Shown piece after piece: positions 1 to 11,000 of a stretch of 53,021 nt of DNA. The translations under genes and the position numbers were made by a program. Under the pieces are notes generated by a model, which did not search any database, was not told the origin of the DNA, and worked only from the letters and a program-made list of their open reading frames with translations. Origin of the DNA: an uncultured Oceanospirillales bacterium (GTDB taxonomy: Bacteria; Pseudomonadota; Gammaproteobacteria; Pseudomonadales; Endozoicomonadaceae); contig CAMRBW010000008.1 in NCBI GenBank assembly GCA_947040555.1, positions 1 to 53,021 on the forward strand. Direction: 5' to 3'. Each line of letters starts with the position of its first letter. Position 1 is the stretch's first letter.

Positions 1-475
1 AAAAAAACAATTGCCGCTGAAGTGATTTCGTTCCTGTGATGGGGGCAGTGATGCGCTTTGGACAAAGGAGGGGTGTGAAGTATCTGGCATCGGGGACGAA
101 GCACTGACTCCGTAAACAAAGTATGCGCCTGTAACGCCAGTGACCATACAAGCAAAGGGTGCCGGACCAGTCATCATAACAAATTCACCGCTTTATCAAA
201 GAGATAGACTCTCCTGAAGGTAGACCAGAACACTGGTTAGTCCATGTAACCGCCGTTGTGATGCGAGATCCTTTCCCATGTGAGTCCAAAGAGCGATATA
301 TCGTCAACGAACACTGGGAAGGAGGGGGCCTGTTCCCCCTCTCGCGATTAGGACGCTTGCCACTGACTTTTGCTGTCGTTCCTCTATATAATTCGTCCAT
401 TCACCTGATGAGGCTTGCTCTGCCATGCTTCAAGGGAAACCTTCAATAGAGGAGCTTTTGGTCGGTGGAACGTCG
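1..475. other. Upstream region of ribF, no gene recognised
   Basis: I see no convincing gene here. Short open frames exist on both strands, but none has recognisable motifs or a good ribosome binding site. The first 39 bases could be the tail of a frame ending in a TGA, but this is too short to identify. In related bacteria murJ usually sits directly upstream of ribF; I do not recognise a MurJ C-terminus here. The only regulatory signal I can point to is the promoter-like pair listed separately. Confidence 0.4.
363..392 (+). promoter_or_regulatory. Putative sigma70 promoter for ribF-ileS
   Basis: CTGACT at 363-368 and a perfect TATAAT at 387-392, separated by 18 bases, lie 84 bases upstream of the ribF start. 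The -10 matches consensus exactly; the -35 is only partial. This is inferred from sequence only. Confidence 0.4.
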
Positions 476-1414
476 ATGCGATTAATCCGGAAGTATGGTG
501 CCATTAAAGATGAGGGCAGAGGGTGTGTTGCCACTATCGGCAATTTTGATGGTGTTCATCGGGGGCATCAGGACATTCTGGCTCAGTTGCACGCCCGTGC
601 TCAAAAGGAAGGCGTCAAGGACTGTGTCATCGTCTTTGAACCACTACCCAGGGAGTATTTCGCCCAACAGACAGAGCCCGGCGCTTCACCCGCCCGTATT
701 CAGACCTTTCGGGATAAACTGGAAGCTCTGACCCAGAACGGCGTTGGGCAGGTTCTGTGCCTGTCCTTCAACGACGCCCTGCGCAGTCTGACCGCCGAGC
801 AGTTTATCCGCCAGATTTTAGTGGATGGGCTGGGTATTCACCACCTTGTTGTCGGTGATGATTTTCGCTTTGGTTGTGACCGTAAAGGGGATTTTGCCAG
901 CCTTCAGGAGGCGGGCAAGCGCTTCGGATTTACCGTTGAACACACCCGCACGGTGCTGGTGGCTGACGAAAGAGTCAGCAGTACCCGCATTCGTACTCTC
1001 CTCGGGGAGGGTCGTTTTGCGGAAGCCGCAGAACTGATCGGTCGTCCCTTCACCATCTCAGGCCGGGTCAATCATGGCCAGAAACTGGGGCGTCAGTTAG
1101 GGGTTCCGACGGCCAATCTCCGTATCGGCCGTCACCGCTGTCCTGTTCGGGGCGTTTATGCCGTCCGCATACATGGCCTCGGCAAAATCTGGAATGGTGT
1201 CGCCAATGTCGGTATGCGACCGACTGTTAATGGTTCAGAGGAGCGTCTGGAAGTGCACCTGCTGGACTTTCGGGGGGATCTCTATGGCCGCCGTATTCAG
1301 GTAGAATTCATCGATAAAATTCGTGATGAGCAGAAATTTGATAAGCTGGATGATCTGAAGCTGGCTATCAATAGTGATATTGTCCGGGCCCGAGACATCT
1401 TTTCCCATTCATAA
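476..1414 (+). CDS. ribF: Bifunctional riboflavin kinase / FAD synthetase RibF
   Basis: RibF makes FMN from riboflavin and then FAD from FMN in the cytoplasm. From this start the protein is 312 aa, the usual length. The N-terminal nucleotidyltransferase domain carries GNFDGVHRGH at residues 22-31. The C-terminal flavokinase domain begins near residue 195 with GRVNHGQKLGRQLG and PTANL. The frame is open upstream to 425, but the ATG at 476 has a GGTGG a few bases before it and gives the standard MRLIR-type N-terminus. The gene precedes ileS by about 50 bases on the same strand, the usual gammaproteobacterial order, so the two are probably cotranscribed with lspA. Confidence 0.95.
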   Translation: MRLIRKYGAIKDEGRGCVATIGNFDGVHRGHQDILAQLHARAQKEGVKDCVIVFEPLPREYFAQQTEPGASPARIQTFRDKLEALTQNGVGQVLCLSFNDALRSLTAEQFIRQILVDGLGIHHLVVGDDFRFGCDRKGDFASLQEAGKRFGFTVEHTRTVLVADERVSSTRIRTLLGEGRFAEAAELIGRPFTISGRVNHGQKLGRQLGVPTANLRIGRHRCPVRGVYAVRIHGLGKIWNGVANVGMRPTVNGSEERLEVHLLDFRGDLYGRRIQVEFIDKIRDEQKFDKLDDLKLAINSDIVRARDIFSHS

Positions 1415-1468
1415 CGCACACACAACTGCAGCTCTCTGGCTGAATTTGTATTTTGTGGTAAACGACTG

Positions 1469-4306
1469 ATGAGCGATTACAAGCACACGCTGAACCTACC
1501 GGAAACTGCGTTTCCTATGCGCGGTAACCTGGCAAAACGTGAACCTGACATGCTGAAAGGCTGGCAGGAGATGGATCTTTACGGAAAAATTCGAGCGGCG
1601 CGTGCCGGTCGTGACACGTTTATCCTGCACGATGGCCCTCCCTACGCCAACGGTGATATCCACATTGGTCACGCCGTTAACAAGATTTTGAAAGATATCA
1701 TCGTCAAGTCCAAGACCATGAGTGGCTTTAATGCCCCTTATGTGCCGGGCTGGGACTGCCATGGTCTGCCTATTGAACACAAGGTAGAGACCATGATCGG
1801 CAAAGCCGGTGATAAGGTCGATTACAAAACCTTCCGTCAGAAGTGCCGTGAATATGCGGCCACTCAGGTAGACGGCCAACGTCGTGACTTTATCCGTCTG
1901 GGTATCCAGGGTGACTGGGACAAGCCCTATCTGACCATGGATTTCACTACCGAAGCAGACATTATTCGTGCGCTGGGCAAGATCGCCAAAAATGGCCATC
2001 TGGTGAAGGGCTACAAGCCGGTTTACTGGAGTGTGGTGGGTGGTTCCGCCCTGGCCGAAGCCGAGGTGGAATATCAGGACAAGACTTCTACCCAGATCGA
2101 CGTTCGCTACGCGGCCGCTGATGAAGCTGACCTGCTGGCTCGCTTTGAGCCTGCTTTTGAAAACGCGGGTGAGCAGGGTGAAGGTGAAGTGGCGGTGGTG
2201 ATCTGGACCACAACGCCCTGGACTCTGCCATCATCTCAGGCGGTCACTCTGGGTGAAGGTCTTGATTACGTGCTGGTTCAGTGTGAAGTCAACGGTGCGC
2301 CTGCGCGTCTGATTCTGGCAGAAGCTCTGCTGGAAGGTGCCATGCAGCGTTACGGCATCGAAGGTTACACCATCATCGGCCGTGCCCAGGGTGTTGCGCT
2401 GGAAAATGCGAAAGTTCACCACCCATTCTACGACAAGGTTCTCCCGGTTATTTTAGGCGACCATGTTACTCTGGATGCCGGTACCGGTTGTGTACATACG
2501 GCACCTGACCACGGTGTTGACGACTTTAACGTTGGCCGTAAATACGACATTGGCACTTTAAACTATCTGGACGACAGTGGTATTTATCGCTCACAGGTAG
2601 AGCTGTTTGCCGGTGAACACGTTTATAAAGTTGACCCGAAAGTGGTTGCGGTATTGGAAGAGCGTGGTCGTGTACTGGCGCAGGCCAAAATGACCCACAG
2701 TTATCCGCACTGCTGGCGTACCAAGACGCCGCTGATCTTCCGTGCCACGCCGCAGTGGTTTGTGAGCATGCATAAGCAGGGTCTGCTGGATACCGCCATG
2801 AACTCTCTGAAGGATGTGACTTTCACACCGGATTGGGGTCGTAATCGTATGGAATCCATGCTCGGTCAGAGCCCGGACTGGTGTGTCTCCCGTCAGCGTA
2901 CCTGGGGTGTGCCGATTGCTCTGTTTATCCACAAGGATACCGAAGAGCTGCATCCGCAGACTGCTGAGCTGGTAGAGAAAGTCGCGCTGCTGGTGGAAAA
3001 AGAGGGTATGGATGCCTGGTTCGATCTGGAACCTGAGGACGTTCTCTCCGCCGAAGATGCAGAAAACTATGTGAAAGTGACCGACACCCTCGACGTATGG
3101 TTTGACTCCGGTGTGACTCACCAATCTGTCTGTGACCGTCGTGAAGATCTGCGGGCGCCGGCTGACCTCTATCTGGAAGGTTCCGACCAGCACCGTGGCT
3201 GGTTCCAGTCTTCCCTGAAGACCGGTATCGCCATGAATGGTGTGCCGCCTTATAAGGGTCTGTTGACCCACGGCTTCGTTGTTGATGCCAATGGTCGCAA
3301 GATGTCCAAGTCTCTGGGCAATGTAATGCCGCCGCAGGATGTGATCAATACGCTGGGTGCGGATATTCTGCGTCTGTGGGTGTCGTCTACCGATTACACC
3401 AGCGAGATGACCGTTTCCAAGGATATTCTGAACCGTTCCGCAGACAGCTACCGTCGTATTCGTAACACGGCGCGCTTCCTGCTCTCCAACCTGAACGGCT
3501 TTAATCCGGCAACCGATCTGGTTGCGTACGACACCATGCTGCCACTGGATCGCTGGGCGGTTGATCGTGCGCTGCAGCTGCAGGAGGAGATTCTGGCCGG
3601 CTACAACACCTACAACTTCCTGAGCGTTTATCAGAAGGTGCATAACTTCTGCTCTCTGGATCTGGGCGGTTTCTATCTGGATATCATCAAGGATCGCCAG
3701 TACACCACCCGGAAGGAGAGTCTGCCTCGCCGTAGCTGCCAGACTGCCATGTTCCATATTATGGAAGCGTTTGTGCGCTGGATCGCCCCGATTCTGAGCT
3801 ACACCGCGGATGAACTCTGGGACGCACTGCCAGGCGAGCGCGGAGAGAGCGTACATCTGGAAGAGTGGTACACCGGCCTTTCTGCTTTGGATAGCAACAT
3901 CTTTACCCGCAATTACTGGGAAAAGGTGATGGAGGTGAAGACGGCGGTGAACAAGGCGATGGAAGATGCCCGTAACGCCGGTCAGATCGGTGGCAGCCTA
4001 CAGGCCGAGGTGACTTTGTACGCCTCTGACGAGCTGAAGGCTGAGATCGGCAAGCTGGGCGATGAGCTGCGCTTCGTTCTGATTACTTCCCGTGCTGATG
4101 TCGCTGCTCTGGCTGATGCCGCTGATGGTGCTGTAGACACTGATGTGGAAGGTTTGAAGGTTGCCGTTGCCAAGTCTGCTCACGAGAAGTGTGATCGTTG
4201 CTGGCACCATCGTGAAGATGTTGGCGCTTACGAAAAATACACCGACCTGTGTGGTCGCTGTATAGAGAACGTGGAAGGTGAAGGCGAAGTGCGCTACTAC
4301 GCATAA
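1469..4306 (+). CDS. ileS: Isoleucyl-tRNA synthetase
   Basis: This class I aminoacyl-tRNA synthetase charges tRNA-Ile. The 945-aa length is typical of the proteobacterial type. HIGH is at residues 65-68 within [12 protein letters not shown], and the KMSKS loop appears as [10 protein letters not shown]. The editing domain sits between them, with TTTPWTLP visible near residue 248. The C-terminal zinc-binding tail is present as CDRCW followed about 20 residues later by CGRC. Codon use is strongly biased, as expected for a highly expressed gene. It follows ribF and precedes lspA, with a hairpin between ileS and lspA. Confidence 0.98.
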   Translation: MSDYKHTLNLPETAFPMRGNLAKREPDMLKGWQEMDLYGKIRAARAGRDTFILHDGPPYANGDIHIGHAVNKILKDIIVKSKTMSGFNAPYVPGWDCHGLPIEHKVETMIGKAGDKVDYKTFRQKCREYAATQVDGQRRDFIRLGIQGDWDKPYLTMDFTTEADIIRALGKIAKNGHLVKGYKPVYWSVVGGSALAEAEVEYQDKTSTQIDVRYAAADEADLLARFEPAFENAGEQGEGEVAVVIWTTTPWTLPSSQAVTLGEGLDYVLVQCEVNGAPARLILAEALLEGAMQRYGIEGYTIIGRAQGVALENAKVHHPFYDKVLPVILGDHVTLDAGTGCVHTAPDHGVDDFNVGRKYDIGTLNYLDDSGIYRSQVELFAGEHVYKVDPKVVAVLEERGRVLAQAKMTHSYPHCWRTKTPLIFRATPQWFVSMHKQGLLDTAMNSLKDVTFTPDWGRNRMESMLGQSPDWCVSRQRTWGVPIALFIHKDTEELHPQTAELVEKVALLVEKEGMDAWFDLEPEDVLSAEDAENYVKVTDTLDVWFDSGVTHQSVCDRREDLRAPADLYLEGSDQHRGWFQSSLKTGIAMNGVPPYKGLLTHGFVVDANGRKMSKSLGNVMPPQDVINTLGADILRLWVSSTDYTSEMTVSKDILNRSADSYRRIRNTARFLLSNLNGFNPATDLVAYDTMLPLDRWAVDRALQLQEEILAGYNTYNFLSVYQKVHNFCSLDLGGFYLDIIKDRQYTTRKESLPRRSCQTAMFHIMEAFVRWIAPILSYTADELWDALPGERGESVHLEEWYTGLSALDSNIFTRNYWEKVMEVKTAVNKAMEDARNAGQIGGSLQAEVTLYASDELKAEIGKLGDELRFVLITSRADVAALADAADGAVDTDVEGLKVAVAKSAHEKCDRCWHHREDVGAYEKYTDLCGRCIENVEGEGEVRYYA

Positions 4307-4340
4307 TAGAAGACGTAGATGGCCCCGAAACCCTGAATAG

Positions 4341-4370
4341 ACAGCGCCGGCTTTTGCCGGCGCTGTTTTA
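4341..4370 (+). terminator. Hairpin with short T run between ileS and lspA
   Basis: An 11-bp perfect inverted repeat (4341-4351 and 4356-4366) with a TTTT loop is followed by TTTTA. It looks like a rho-independent terminator or attenuator after ileS. lspA begins only about 35 bases later without an obvious promoter, so some readthrough is likely. Confidence 0.7.
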
Positions 4371-4403
4371 TCCTTTGAATGATCTGATTAAAAATGGAAC
4401 GTT

Positions 4404-4907
4404 ATGATTCGTAGTCCCCGTCTCTTTTTAACCTGCGTAGCAGTCTGTGCCTTGATATTTATGGCGGACCAGTGGACGAAAAACTGGTTTGTGGCCAATT
4501 TCGCTCTCTATGAACAGTTTCCGGTGATTCCAGACTTGTTCAGTTTTACGCTGGCTCACAACCGGGGCGCGGCGTTTAGCTTTCTCAGCTCTGCGGGTGG
4601 TTGGCAGCGCTGGTTCTTTATCGGTATTGCGACGGTTGTCAGCATTGGCCTGGCCGTGTGGATGGGGCGTCTGGACGGCAAGCAGAAGCTGCAGGCCGTG
4701 GCCCTGACCCTGATTCTGGGCGGAGCCCTGGGTAATCTCTGGGATCGGGTTTTTCTTGGACATGTGGTGGACTTTATTCTGATTCATTATAAGCAGTCCT
4801 GGTTCTTCCCGGCCTTTAATCTGGCCGATATGGGGATTACTCTGGGGGCCGGGCTGATGATTCTGGATATGTTTATCAATCCAGAATCTATTGAAAATCC
4901 TCAATAA
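4404..4907 (+). CDS. lspA: Lipoprotein signal peptidase (signal peptidase II)
   Basis: LspA is an inner-membrane aspartyl protease that cleaves the signal peptide of diacylated prolipoproteins just before the lipidated cysteine. The 167-aa protein has four hydrophobic segments. The two catalytic aspartates are D123 (in GHVVDFI) and D142 (in FNLADMGIT), and the conserved NRGAAFSF and GALGNLWDR stretches are present. In Pseudomonas the next genes are fkpB and ispH before the pilus operon; here the next gene is a minor pilin (see findings). Confidence 0.96.
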   Translation: MIRSPRLFLTCVAVCALIFMADQWTKNWFVANFALYEQFPVIPDLFSFTLAHNRGAAFSFLSSAGGWQRWFFIGIATVVSIGLAVWMGRLDGKQKLQAVALTLILGGALGNLWDRVFLGHVVDFILIHYKQSWFFPAFNLADMGITLGAGLMILDMFINPESIENPQ

Positions 4908-5025
4908 ACAGCCGTTTATCTTCGACTTTACGCCGTTGGTCGTATTCCGGCGGCTTTTGCACTACTTATCCGTTTTTTCTGCCTAGTCTTGGAGTATTCG
5001 TTCATGAGGTCCAGGGAGGTACCCC

Positions 5026-5628
5026 ATGCTTTCAACCCAGGCAGCTTTTAGTTCTAGAATTCAATTAGCCGGTTTTACCCTGCCGGAGTTGCTTTGCGCG
5101 ATGGCTATTTTCAGTATTCTGGTGACAGCCGGCATTCCCTCCATGATGAATTTTTTCAAACGCTATGAAGCGGAGATAACGTTTCGTAGTTTCAAAAATA
5201 TTGCCTCTTATGCGCGAGTGGAAGCCATTACCCGCAGACGGGATGTGGTGCTTTGTCCCAGAAAAGCAAACACCGAAGAGTGTGGTACCGGAGCCGGAGA
5301 TGGTTGGAAACAGGGGTGGTTATTGTTTGTCGATAGGGGAGACTCTCCCACAGATATTACAGCAGCCGATGGGGATGTATTGCTCAAAGTCTACGAGTCG
5401 GTTGCAGATGATATAGATATCGAACTTGGTGGTAGCACGGGTAGTAGTCGATTGGACTATATCCGCTTTATGGCTCGTGGTAACAGTTTTCCAAGCAATC
5501 CTTCTGCGCTGTTCTGTCAAAAAGATAGTGACGATGTCGTCAATTTTGCGGGCAAGATTATTATTTTCCGTGGGCGGCTTCGTGTTGAAGACAGTATTGT
5601 CTCTAAGGGGGAATGTGATGCACTTTAA
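5026..5628 (+). CDS. fimT: Minor pseudopilin, GspH/FimT family (FimT/FimU-like)
   Basis: This is a type IV pilus minor pilin, expected to be processed by PilD and to help form the tip or priming complex in the inner membrane. The class III signal is clear: a short leader ending in LAG, then FTLPEL, with Glu at position +5 of the mature protein and a hydrophobic helix (CAMAIFSILVTAG). The rest matches the GspH/FimT pattern, with a cysteine pair (VLCPRK and EECGTG) and a C-terminal strand region. The length is 200 aa. It opens the minor-pilin operon, and its last 11 bases overlap pilV. I cannot decide between FimT and FimU by eye. Confidence 0.88.
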   Translation: MLSTQAAFSSRIQLAGFTLPELLCAMAIFSILVTAGIPSMMNFFKRYEAEITFRSFKNIASYARVEAITRRRDVVLCPRKANTEECGTGAGDGWKQGWLLFVDRGDSPTDITAADGDVLLKVYESVADDIDIELGGSTGSSRLDYIRFMARGNSFPSNPSALFCQKDSDDVVNFAGKIIIFRGRLRVEDSIVSKGECDAL

Positions 5629-6196
5629 ATCTTTTCCCACAGGTAGCCGTCGAGAGAAAGGTTTTAACCTGATTGAAAATCTGGTCACCTTGTTAGTGCT
5701 GACTGTGGGGCTGTTGGGTATTGCCGGCATGCAGGCTGTTGCTATTCAAACCCAGCAAACTGGCCATCACTATGGTCGAGCGACCTCTCTGGCACAGAAT
5801 ATGGCAGAGCGGATGCGAGCCAATTTCGAAGCTGCTGAAGCTGGAGACTATGCCGTACCGAATACGGGAAGCGTTGTAGAGAATAGCAAATGTTTCACCA
5901 CCGAAGGTTGTTCACCACAGCAGATGGCAGAGACGGACATCAATGAATGGCATCAGATGGTTGAGAGAACGTTGCCCCAGGGAGATAGCCATATCTGTCG
6001 GGATAGTACTCCCAGCCAGGATCCGGCAGATTATATCGGGGAAGTTGCTGACATTCGCTCCACCTGTGATGACACGGGAGATACCTACGTTATACATGTT
6101 TTCTGGGATATGGATCCGACCAGGGATGGCAATGTAGAACTCACCGCTGATCCCCAGACAACAGATGGTCACTTAATTTTGGTTTTTGAGCCATGA
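5618..6196 (+). CDS. pilV: Type IV pilus minor pilin PilV
   Basis: Minor pilin of the tip/priming complex. The frame is open further upstream inside fimT, but the ATG at 5618 is preceded by AAGGGGGAA, a strong ribosome binding site, and gives MHFKSF followed by a prepilin signal REKG/FNLIENLVTLLVLTVGLLG. The mature N-terminus has Glu at +5 and the conserved GLLGIAGMQ of PilV. The protein is 192 aa. It overlaps fimT by 11 bases and runs into pilW, indicating translational coupling. Confidence 0.9.
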   Translation: MHFKSFPTGSRREKGFNLIENLVTLLVLTVGLLGIAGMQAVAIQTQQTGHHYGRATSLAQNMAERMRANFEAAEAGDYAVPNTGSVVENSKCFTTEGCSPQQMAETDINEWHQMVERTLPQGDSHICRDSTPSQDPADYIGEVADIRSTCDDTGDTYVIHVFWDMDPTRDGNVELTADPQTTDGHLILVFEP

Positions 6197-6207
6197 GGAG
6201 GTACGCA

Positions 6208-7437
6208 ATGAAAGGAATCCAGCGTGGTTCTCTAATAGTTGAGATGATGGTGTCCACACTTATTGGCACTGTACTCCTGTACGGAGCGTTGTCCATCATG
6301 CTCAACAGCCGAATAACTTACCTTGCCCGTGAGGGATTATCCAGTAATGAAGGGCGTGGACTGTTGGCTCTGGAGATTCTTGCCAATGATATCCGCGCCT
6401 CTGGCTATAGAGGGTGTGTCTCTGGAGGTGATCAAACAATTATCAGAGGATTTGACTCTTCTCATGACTGGTTTATGCCAGAGGTAGGTATACGGGGCTG
6501 GGAGTATTCGCAGACGGAGTATGGTGATGCCTTAAGTGTGTATGGCCTGAGCGAAAGCCCCTTTAGTGGTTCGAGCTGGCTGCCATCTACAACTCCCATG
6601 AGTGCAATTTCAAATGCAACGTTAGGTTCTTCAGGAATAACGCCCATCGCAATCAATGGGCCACTGACCATCGGCAGCTCAACGGCAGGAATCACCGAGA
6701 TCGCTAAGGCGGATGAAGCCGGTCGGGTTGATATGCTGGAAGGGAGTGATGTGCTGGAACTGTGGGTCGCCCAGCCCTATGTTCTAGATATTAATCGCTA
6801 TATTCACACAACGCCGGGGTATTTTGAGGTCGTGCCGGAGACGATGACAGGCTTTCCTGAGGGTTTAGATGATCATGAGCGTCTCCTAGTGGTCAGCGAC
6901 TGTGAACGTAATATGTTACTTCAAACAAAATTGTTTAATCATGTTGATGGCCGCGTCAATCTTGGTACCACAAATCTCAATGCTCTCCAGTTATATGAGT
7001 TCAGAGATCGAGGGCAGGCCCTTATGATTCAGGGCGTTATGTATTATCTTGCTCTTCCCAGCGGGCGAGACAGGCCTTCTTTGTACCGAAAGGAAATTAA
7101 TTCCGACGGTAGTTACAAAAATGCAGAAGAAGTTGTTCCCAGCGTATTAAATCTGCAGTTTCTATATGGTGAAAATCTTGATAATGGAGTATCTGCTAAT
7201 ACGTATGTAGAAGCAGATAGCGTGACTGATTGGTCTCGAGTCGTTAGTGTCCGTATTTTTATGCTGTTGGAAACAGAAAGAAATAATGCGGCTGACCAAG
7301 GTTTGGATTATTTTTATTTCGGACAAAACTATAGTCCGGAAGATGCGAGCGACAAAAGGATTCGTCGTGAATATACAATGACAGTCACATTGAGAAACAG
7401 AGCCTTGGGGTTAGCGGTTTTAGGGAATGGTAATTGA
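6208..7437 (+). CDS. pilW: Type IV pilus minor pilin PilW
   Basis: PilW family minor pilin, 409 aa, typically the largest of the set. An in-frame ATG at 6193 overlaps the pilV stop, but GAGGAGG at 6195-6201 is correctly spaced for the ATG at 6208, which I prefer. The N-terminus MKGIQRG/SLIVEMMVSTLIG has Glu at +5, with Ser at +1 rather than Phe, as is common in this family. The motif LLALEILANDIRASGYRGC is the conserved PilW block. It is inner-membrane inserted and probably acts with PilV, PilX and PilY1. Confidence 0.9.
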   Translation: MKGIQRGSLIVEMMVSTLIGTVLLYGALSIMLNSRITYLAREGLSSNEGRGLLALEILANDIRASGYRGCVSGGDQTIIRGFDSSHDWFMPEVGIRGWEYSQTEYGDALSVYGLSESPFSGSSWLPSTTPMSAISNATLGSSGITPIAINGPLTIGSSTAGITEIAKADEAGRVDMLEGSDVLELWVAQPYVLDINRYIHTTPGYFEVVPETMTGFPEGLDDHERLLVVSDCERNMLLQTKLFNHVDGRVNLGTTNLNALQLYEFRDRGQALMIQGVMYYLALPSGRDRPSLYRKEINSDGSYKNAEEVVPSVLNLQFLYGENLDNGVSANTYVEADSVTDWSRVVSVRIFMLLETERNNAADQGLDYFYFGQNYSPEDASDKRIRREYTMTVTLRNRALGLAVLGNGN

Positions 7438-7475
7438 TTGGCTTTGAGTGTATTTCTTCGACAGGGAGTCAGTGA

Positions 7476-8024
7476 ATGATGAGATATGGTTTTCCCGCAA
7501 AGCAAGATGGTGCAGCACTTATTGTTGCTATGATTTTGTTGTTGTTGCTTACTTTGATGGGCACAGACAGCATGAGAACATCTGCGCTGGATATTCATTT
7601 GGGTAAGGGATTTCATGATCAAGACTATGCCTTTCAATCAGCAGAAACAGGTTTGAGATTGGCGGAACAGGTCTTGCAGAACGCTTCAACAATAGCAGAG
7701 GTGGAAACTTTGTTGGGTAATATCAATATTGGTTATGAAACTGGCACGATGGATTACCGTGATAGTAGCTACTGGGACAATTTATCGAACGTGCAAAACA
7801 ATGTTGAACACTCTGTTAAGGTTGTTGTCGAAAAATGGAGTTTCGTCCGCGACAGTCTGTCCGCAGGTAGCGGAGAGCCAACAGGTATTCAGTATTATCG
7901 CATTACCTCCCGGGGGGTAGACCCAAGCTACCAGAGACATTTGGAGTCAAAAAGTGAGGATTACAGTGAGGCTCGTTCATTGGTACTTGTGCAGAGTGTT
8001 TATGCGGCAAGGCATGTCAATTGA
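7476..8024 (+). CDS. pilX: Type IV pilus assembly protein PilX
   Basis: PilX family minor pilin-like protein, 182 aa. The N-terminus reads KQDG/AALIVAMILLLLLTLMG, the PilX_N hydrophobic helix in which the +5 Glu of canonical pilins is absent, followed by the typical S-x-Q-x-AETGLRLAE block (AFQSAETGLRLAE). Two consecutive ATG codons (7476, 7479) could serve as start. Codon use from here on is more AT-rich than in ileS. The gene lies between pilW and pilY1, the standard order. Confidence 0.88.
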   Translation: MMRYGFPAKQDGAALIVAMILLLLLTLMGTDSMRTSALDIHLGKGFHDQDYAFQSAETGLRLAEQVLQNASTIAEVETLLGNINIGYETGTMDYRDSSYWDNLSNVQNNVEHSVKVVVEKWSFVRDSLSAGSGEPTGIQYYRITSRGVDPSYQRHLESKSEDYSEARSLVLVQSVYAARHVN

Positions 8025-8047
8025 AGTTATATGGGGAGGAGTAAGGA

Positions 8048-11000
8048 ATGCAGCTCTCAAAAAAATTCTCACTAATCAGTATGTTTACAATATTGGCGGC
8101 TGGCCATGCCTCTGCGTTAAATCTGGCAGATAAACCTCTGTTTCTGAAAAATAGTGCAGTACCCAATGTCCTACTGATGCTGGATGATTCAGGGTCTATG
8201 AATTGGGAGATTTTGACACAAACTCATTTCCCTTACTGTAATTATTTATCTACCACCTCATCTTATTGTCCTGCTGTTAACAGTTCTGGATTAATATATA
8301 AATCGGATGGTGGGACTGCTTATTATATGTTTGAGGGGTATTATGAATATAATGCGGATTCAATAACTTTTTTTGATAACGGTAATGACTGGAGGATTCT
8401 CTCCAGTGACATGAATGTTACTTATTTCAATCCAGATAAAGATTATGAACCATGGATTGGTCTTTCTGATGCGTCTTTTACATCTGCGCGCAAACATCCG
8501 GTATCAGAATCCAACGGATATAGTTCGGTGAGGGATTTGACAGGTTCCTTCTATGTTGTGGCTGATGACTCGGCAGGTTACACAGGTAGCTCGCCCGGCG
8601 TGGCGGCAAGCAACTATTCATCAGGTTCAAATGGCAAGGTTGATGCCTGGGATAATCACACGATTTATCAGATTAATGGTTCTTCCATTTCGCGTTGGGA
8701 AGTCACTTACGCCGTATCGGGTAATAGGGTGGTACGACAGCAAAATCAAGTGCAAGATATAACCAGTACGACGGAAGTTAATGCCATTAAACAGAATTAC
8801 GCCAACTGGTATCAATACCAACGTCGTCGTTCTTATGTCACAAATTCAGCCATTGGTTCTTTGCTTAATTTCAGCCCAGATTATCGTTATGCACTTGGCT
8901 ATATCAATCAGTCAAATATGGAAGTAAATTCCCCGAGTGATAATGATCTGGATACCCATAATAAGGATCTACTTTCCAGCCTGTTTAGTTCTTATCACGG
9001 ATCAGGAGGAACACCGCTTCGCCGAGGTTTGGATCTGGTTGGTACCTATCTCTCAACGTCTGGAATAAATGCGCCTATTACTGATAGCTGCCAGCAGAAT
9101 TTTGCCGTGCTGTTTTCTGATGGTTACTGGAATGGCAGCTTCAGTAACACCTCTATTGGTAATTCTGATGGTGACTCCTATACGTCTACCGTGGCAGATA
9201 TTGCTAATTACTACTACAGCAATGATTTGCGGAGTGATTTAGCCAATGGTGTTCAGTCATCCTCCTCGAATTCTGTCACACATCAGAATATGAGTACTTT
9301 CACAGTCGCCTTCGGGGTCGAGGGGCTACTGGACGATAGCAATGGTGATGGTTGGCCAGATGTAAATGGCATTAATCTGGCCGAAAGCAGTGACTGGGGC
9401 GATCCTTTTCGATCTAGATCCCCAGCCAAAATCGATGATATGTGGCATGCCGCTTTCAATAGTAGAGGGTTGTTCTCTTCTGCCCGCACACCCGATGAGA
9501 TGGTCAATGCACTCTCCGGTGCTTTGGCGGAAGTCGATCGCCGTACAGGATCAGCAGCGGCGGTTGCGACGAACTCAGGCAGTCTGCAGGGGGATACCCA
9601 TGTTTATCAGGCACGCTTTGACAGCGCAGACTGGACGGGGGATCTATGGGCTCTTCCGCTTGACCCATCCGGTGGCGATGTCAGTGCCACAGCTACCTGG
9701 AAGGCAGCAGATCAGCTACCTTTCAGCCGGGTAATTATCACGGCTGATCGCAACAGTAATGATGATCTTGTCGGGAGAAAGTTTCGCAGCGGATCATTGT
9801 CCAGTGATTATCAGGCGAAATTGACAGCAGGAATGCAGGCGTTGGGGGCCACAGGCAGTACAGATAACTTTACCGGGGCGCTGGTTGATTATCTCAGGGG
9901 TGCGAATGCCAATTCATTTAATGCTTACACCTTTCGGAAGCGCAACTCCAAACTGGGTGATCTGGTACATTCTGAGCCTGTGTATGTTGGGCGGCCAAAC
10001 GCTGGCATTACAGATTCCTCTTATCAAGCCTTCAAAACCCGTAATGCCAATCGGGATGCCATGATTTATGTAGGAGCCAATGATGGCATGCTGCACGGCT
10101 TTGATGCTGAAACGGGGGAGGAGCAGCTGGCCTTTGTCCCTAACACTCTGGCGGGTGATCTGTATCATCTGGCCGACCCGGATTATGACCATCGGTACTA
10201 TGTGGATGGTGCCGTAACCAGCCGGGATGTGTGCACAAATGCCTCTGGAACAGGTAGCTGCTCCTGGAAGACCTTGTTAGTGGGTGCTTTGCGGGGCGGC
10301 GGCAAAGGTGTTTATGCTCTGGATGTAACGGATCCCAACAATTTTTCTGAAAGCAAAGCCAACGAAATTTTCAAGTGGGAATTTAACAGTGAGCATGATA
10401 CACATGGCGATGATATGGGGTTCAGTTTTGGTGACCCTGTGATTGCAAAAATGTGGAATGACCGATGGGCAGTAATAGTCGCTAACGGTTATAACAGCGC
10501 CAATGGCAAAGCGATGTTATTTATCCTGGATGCAGAAACCGGTGAGACGATGGCCGTGTTGGATACTTTAACGGGTGATCGTTCCTCACCTAATGGTCTT
10601 TCGGCCCCGACAGCTGTGGATACTGATGCCGATGGTATTGTTGATGCTATCTATGCCGGAGATCTTCAGGGAAATCTATGGAAGTTTTATGTTAGTCGAG
10701 ATTGGGGGCATGGGTACACTATTTACTCTGACTCTCAAGGAAAACATATTCCCATACCTCTGTTTTCTGCGGGGGAGGGTCGACCCATTACGGTAGCGCC
10801 GACTGTAGCAAAGCATCCGACAATGTTTGGCCAGATTGTATACTTTGGTACCGGTAAGTATCTGGAAAATATTGATAATATGATTACTGGTCAGACAACG
10901 CAGAAATTCTATGGTATCTGGTCAGAATATGGCGCTGTAGGGTGGAGTTCCGCGCAAAAGAGGGATAGCGCAGTAGAAGAATCCTCATTGCTGGCTCAGA

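Noticed and set aside
185..400. 71-codon minus-strand frame upstream of ribF
   Set aside because: No motifs, no ribosome binding site, composition unlike neighbouring genes.
2591..3856. 421-codon open frame antisense to ileS
   Set aside because: A codon-bias shadow of ileS; no recognisable domain.
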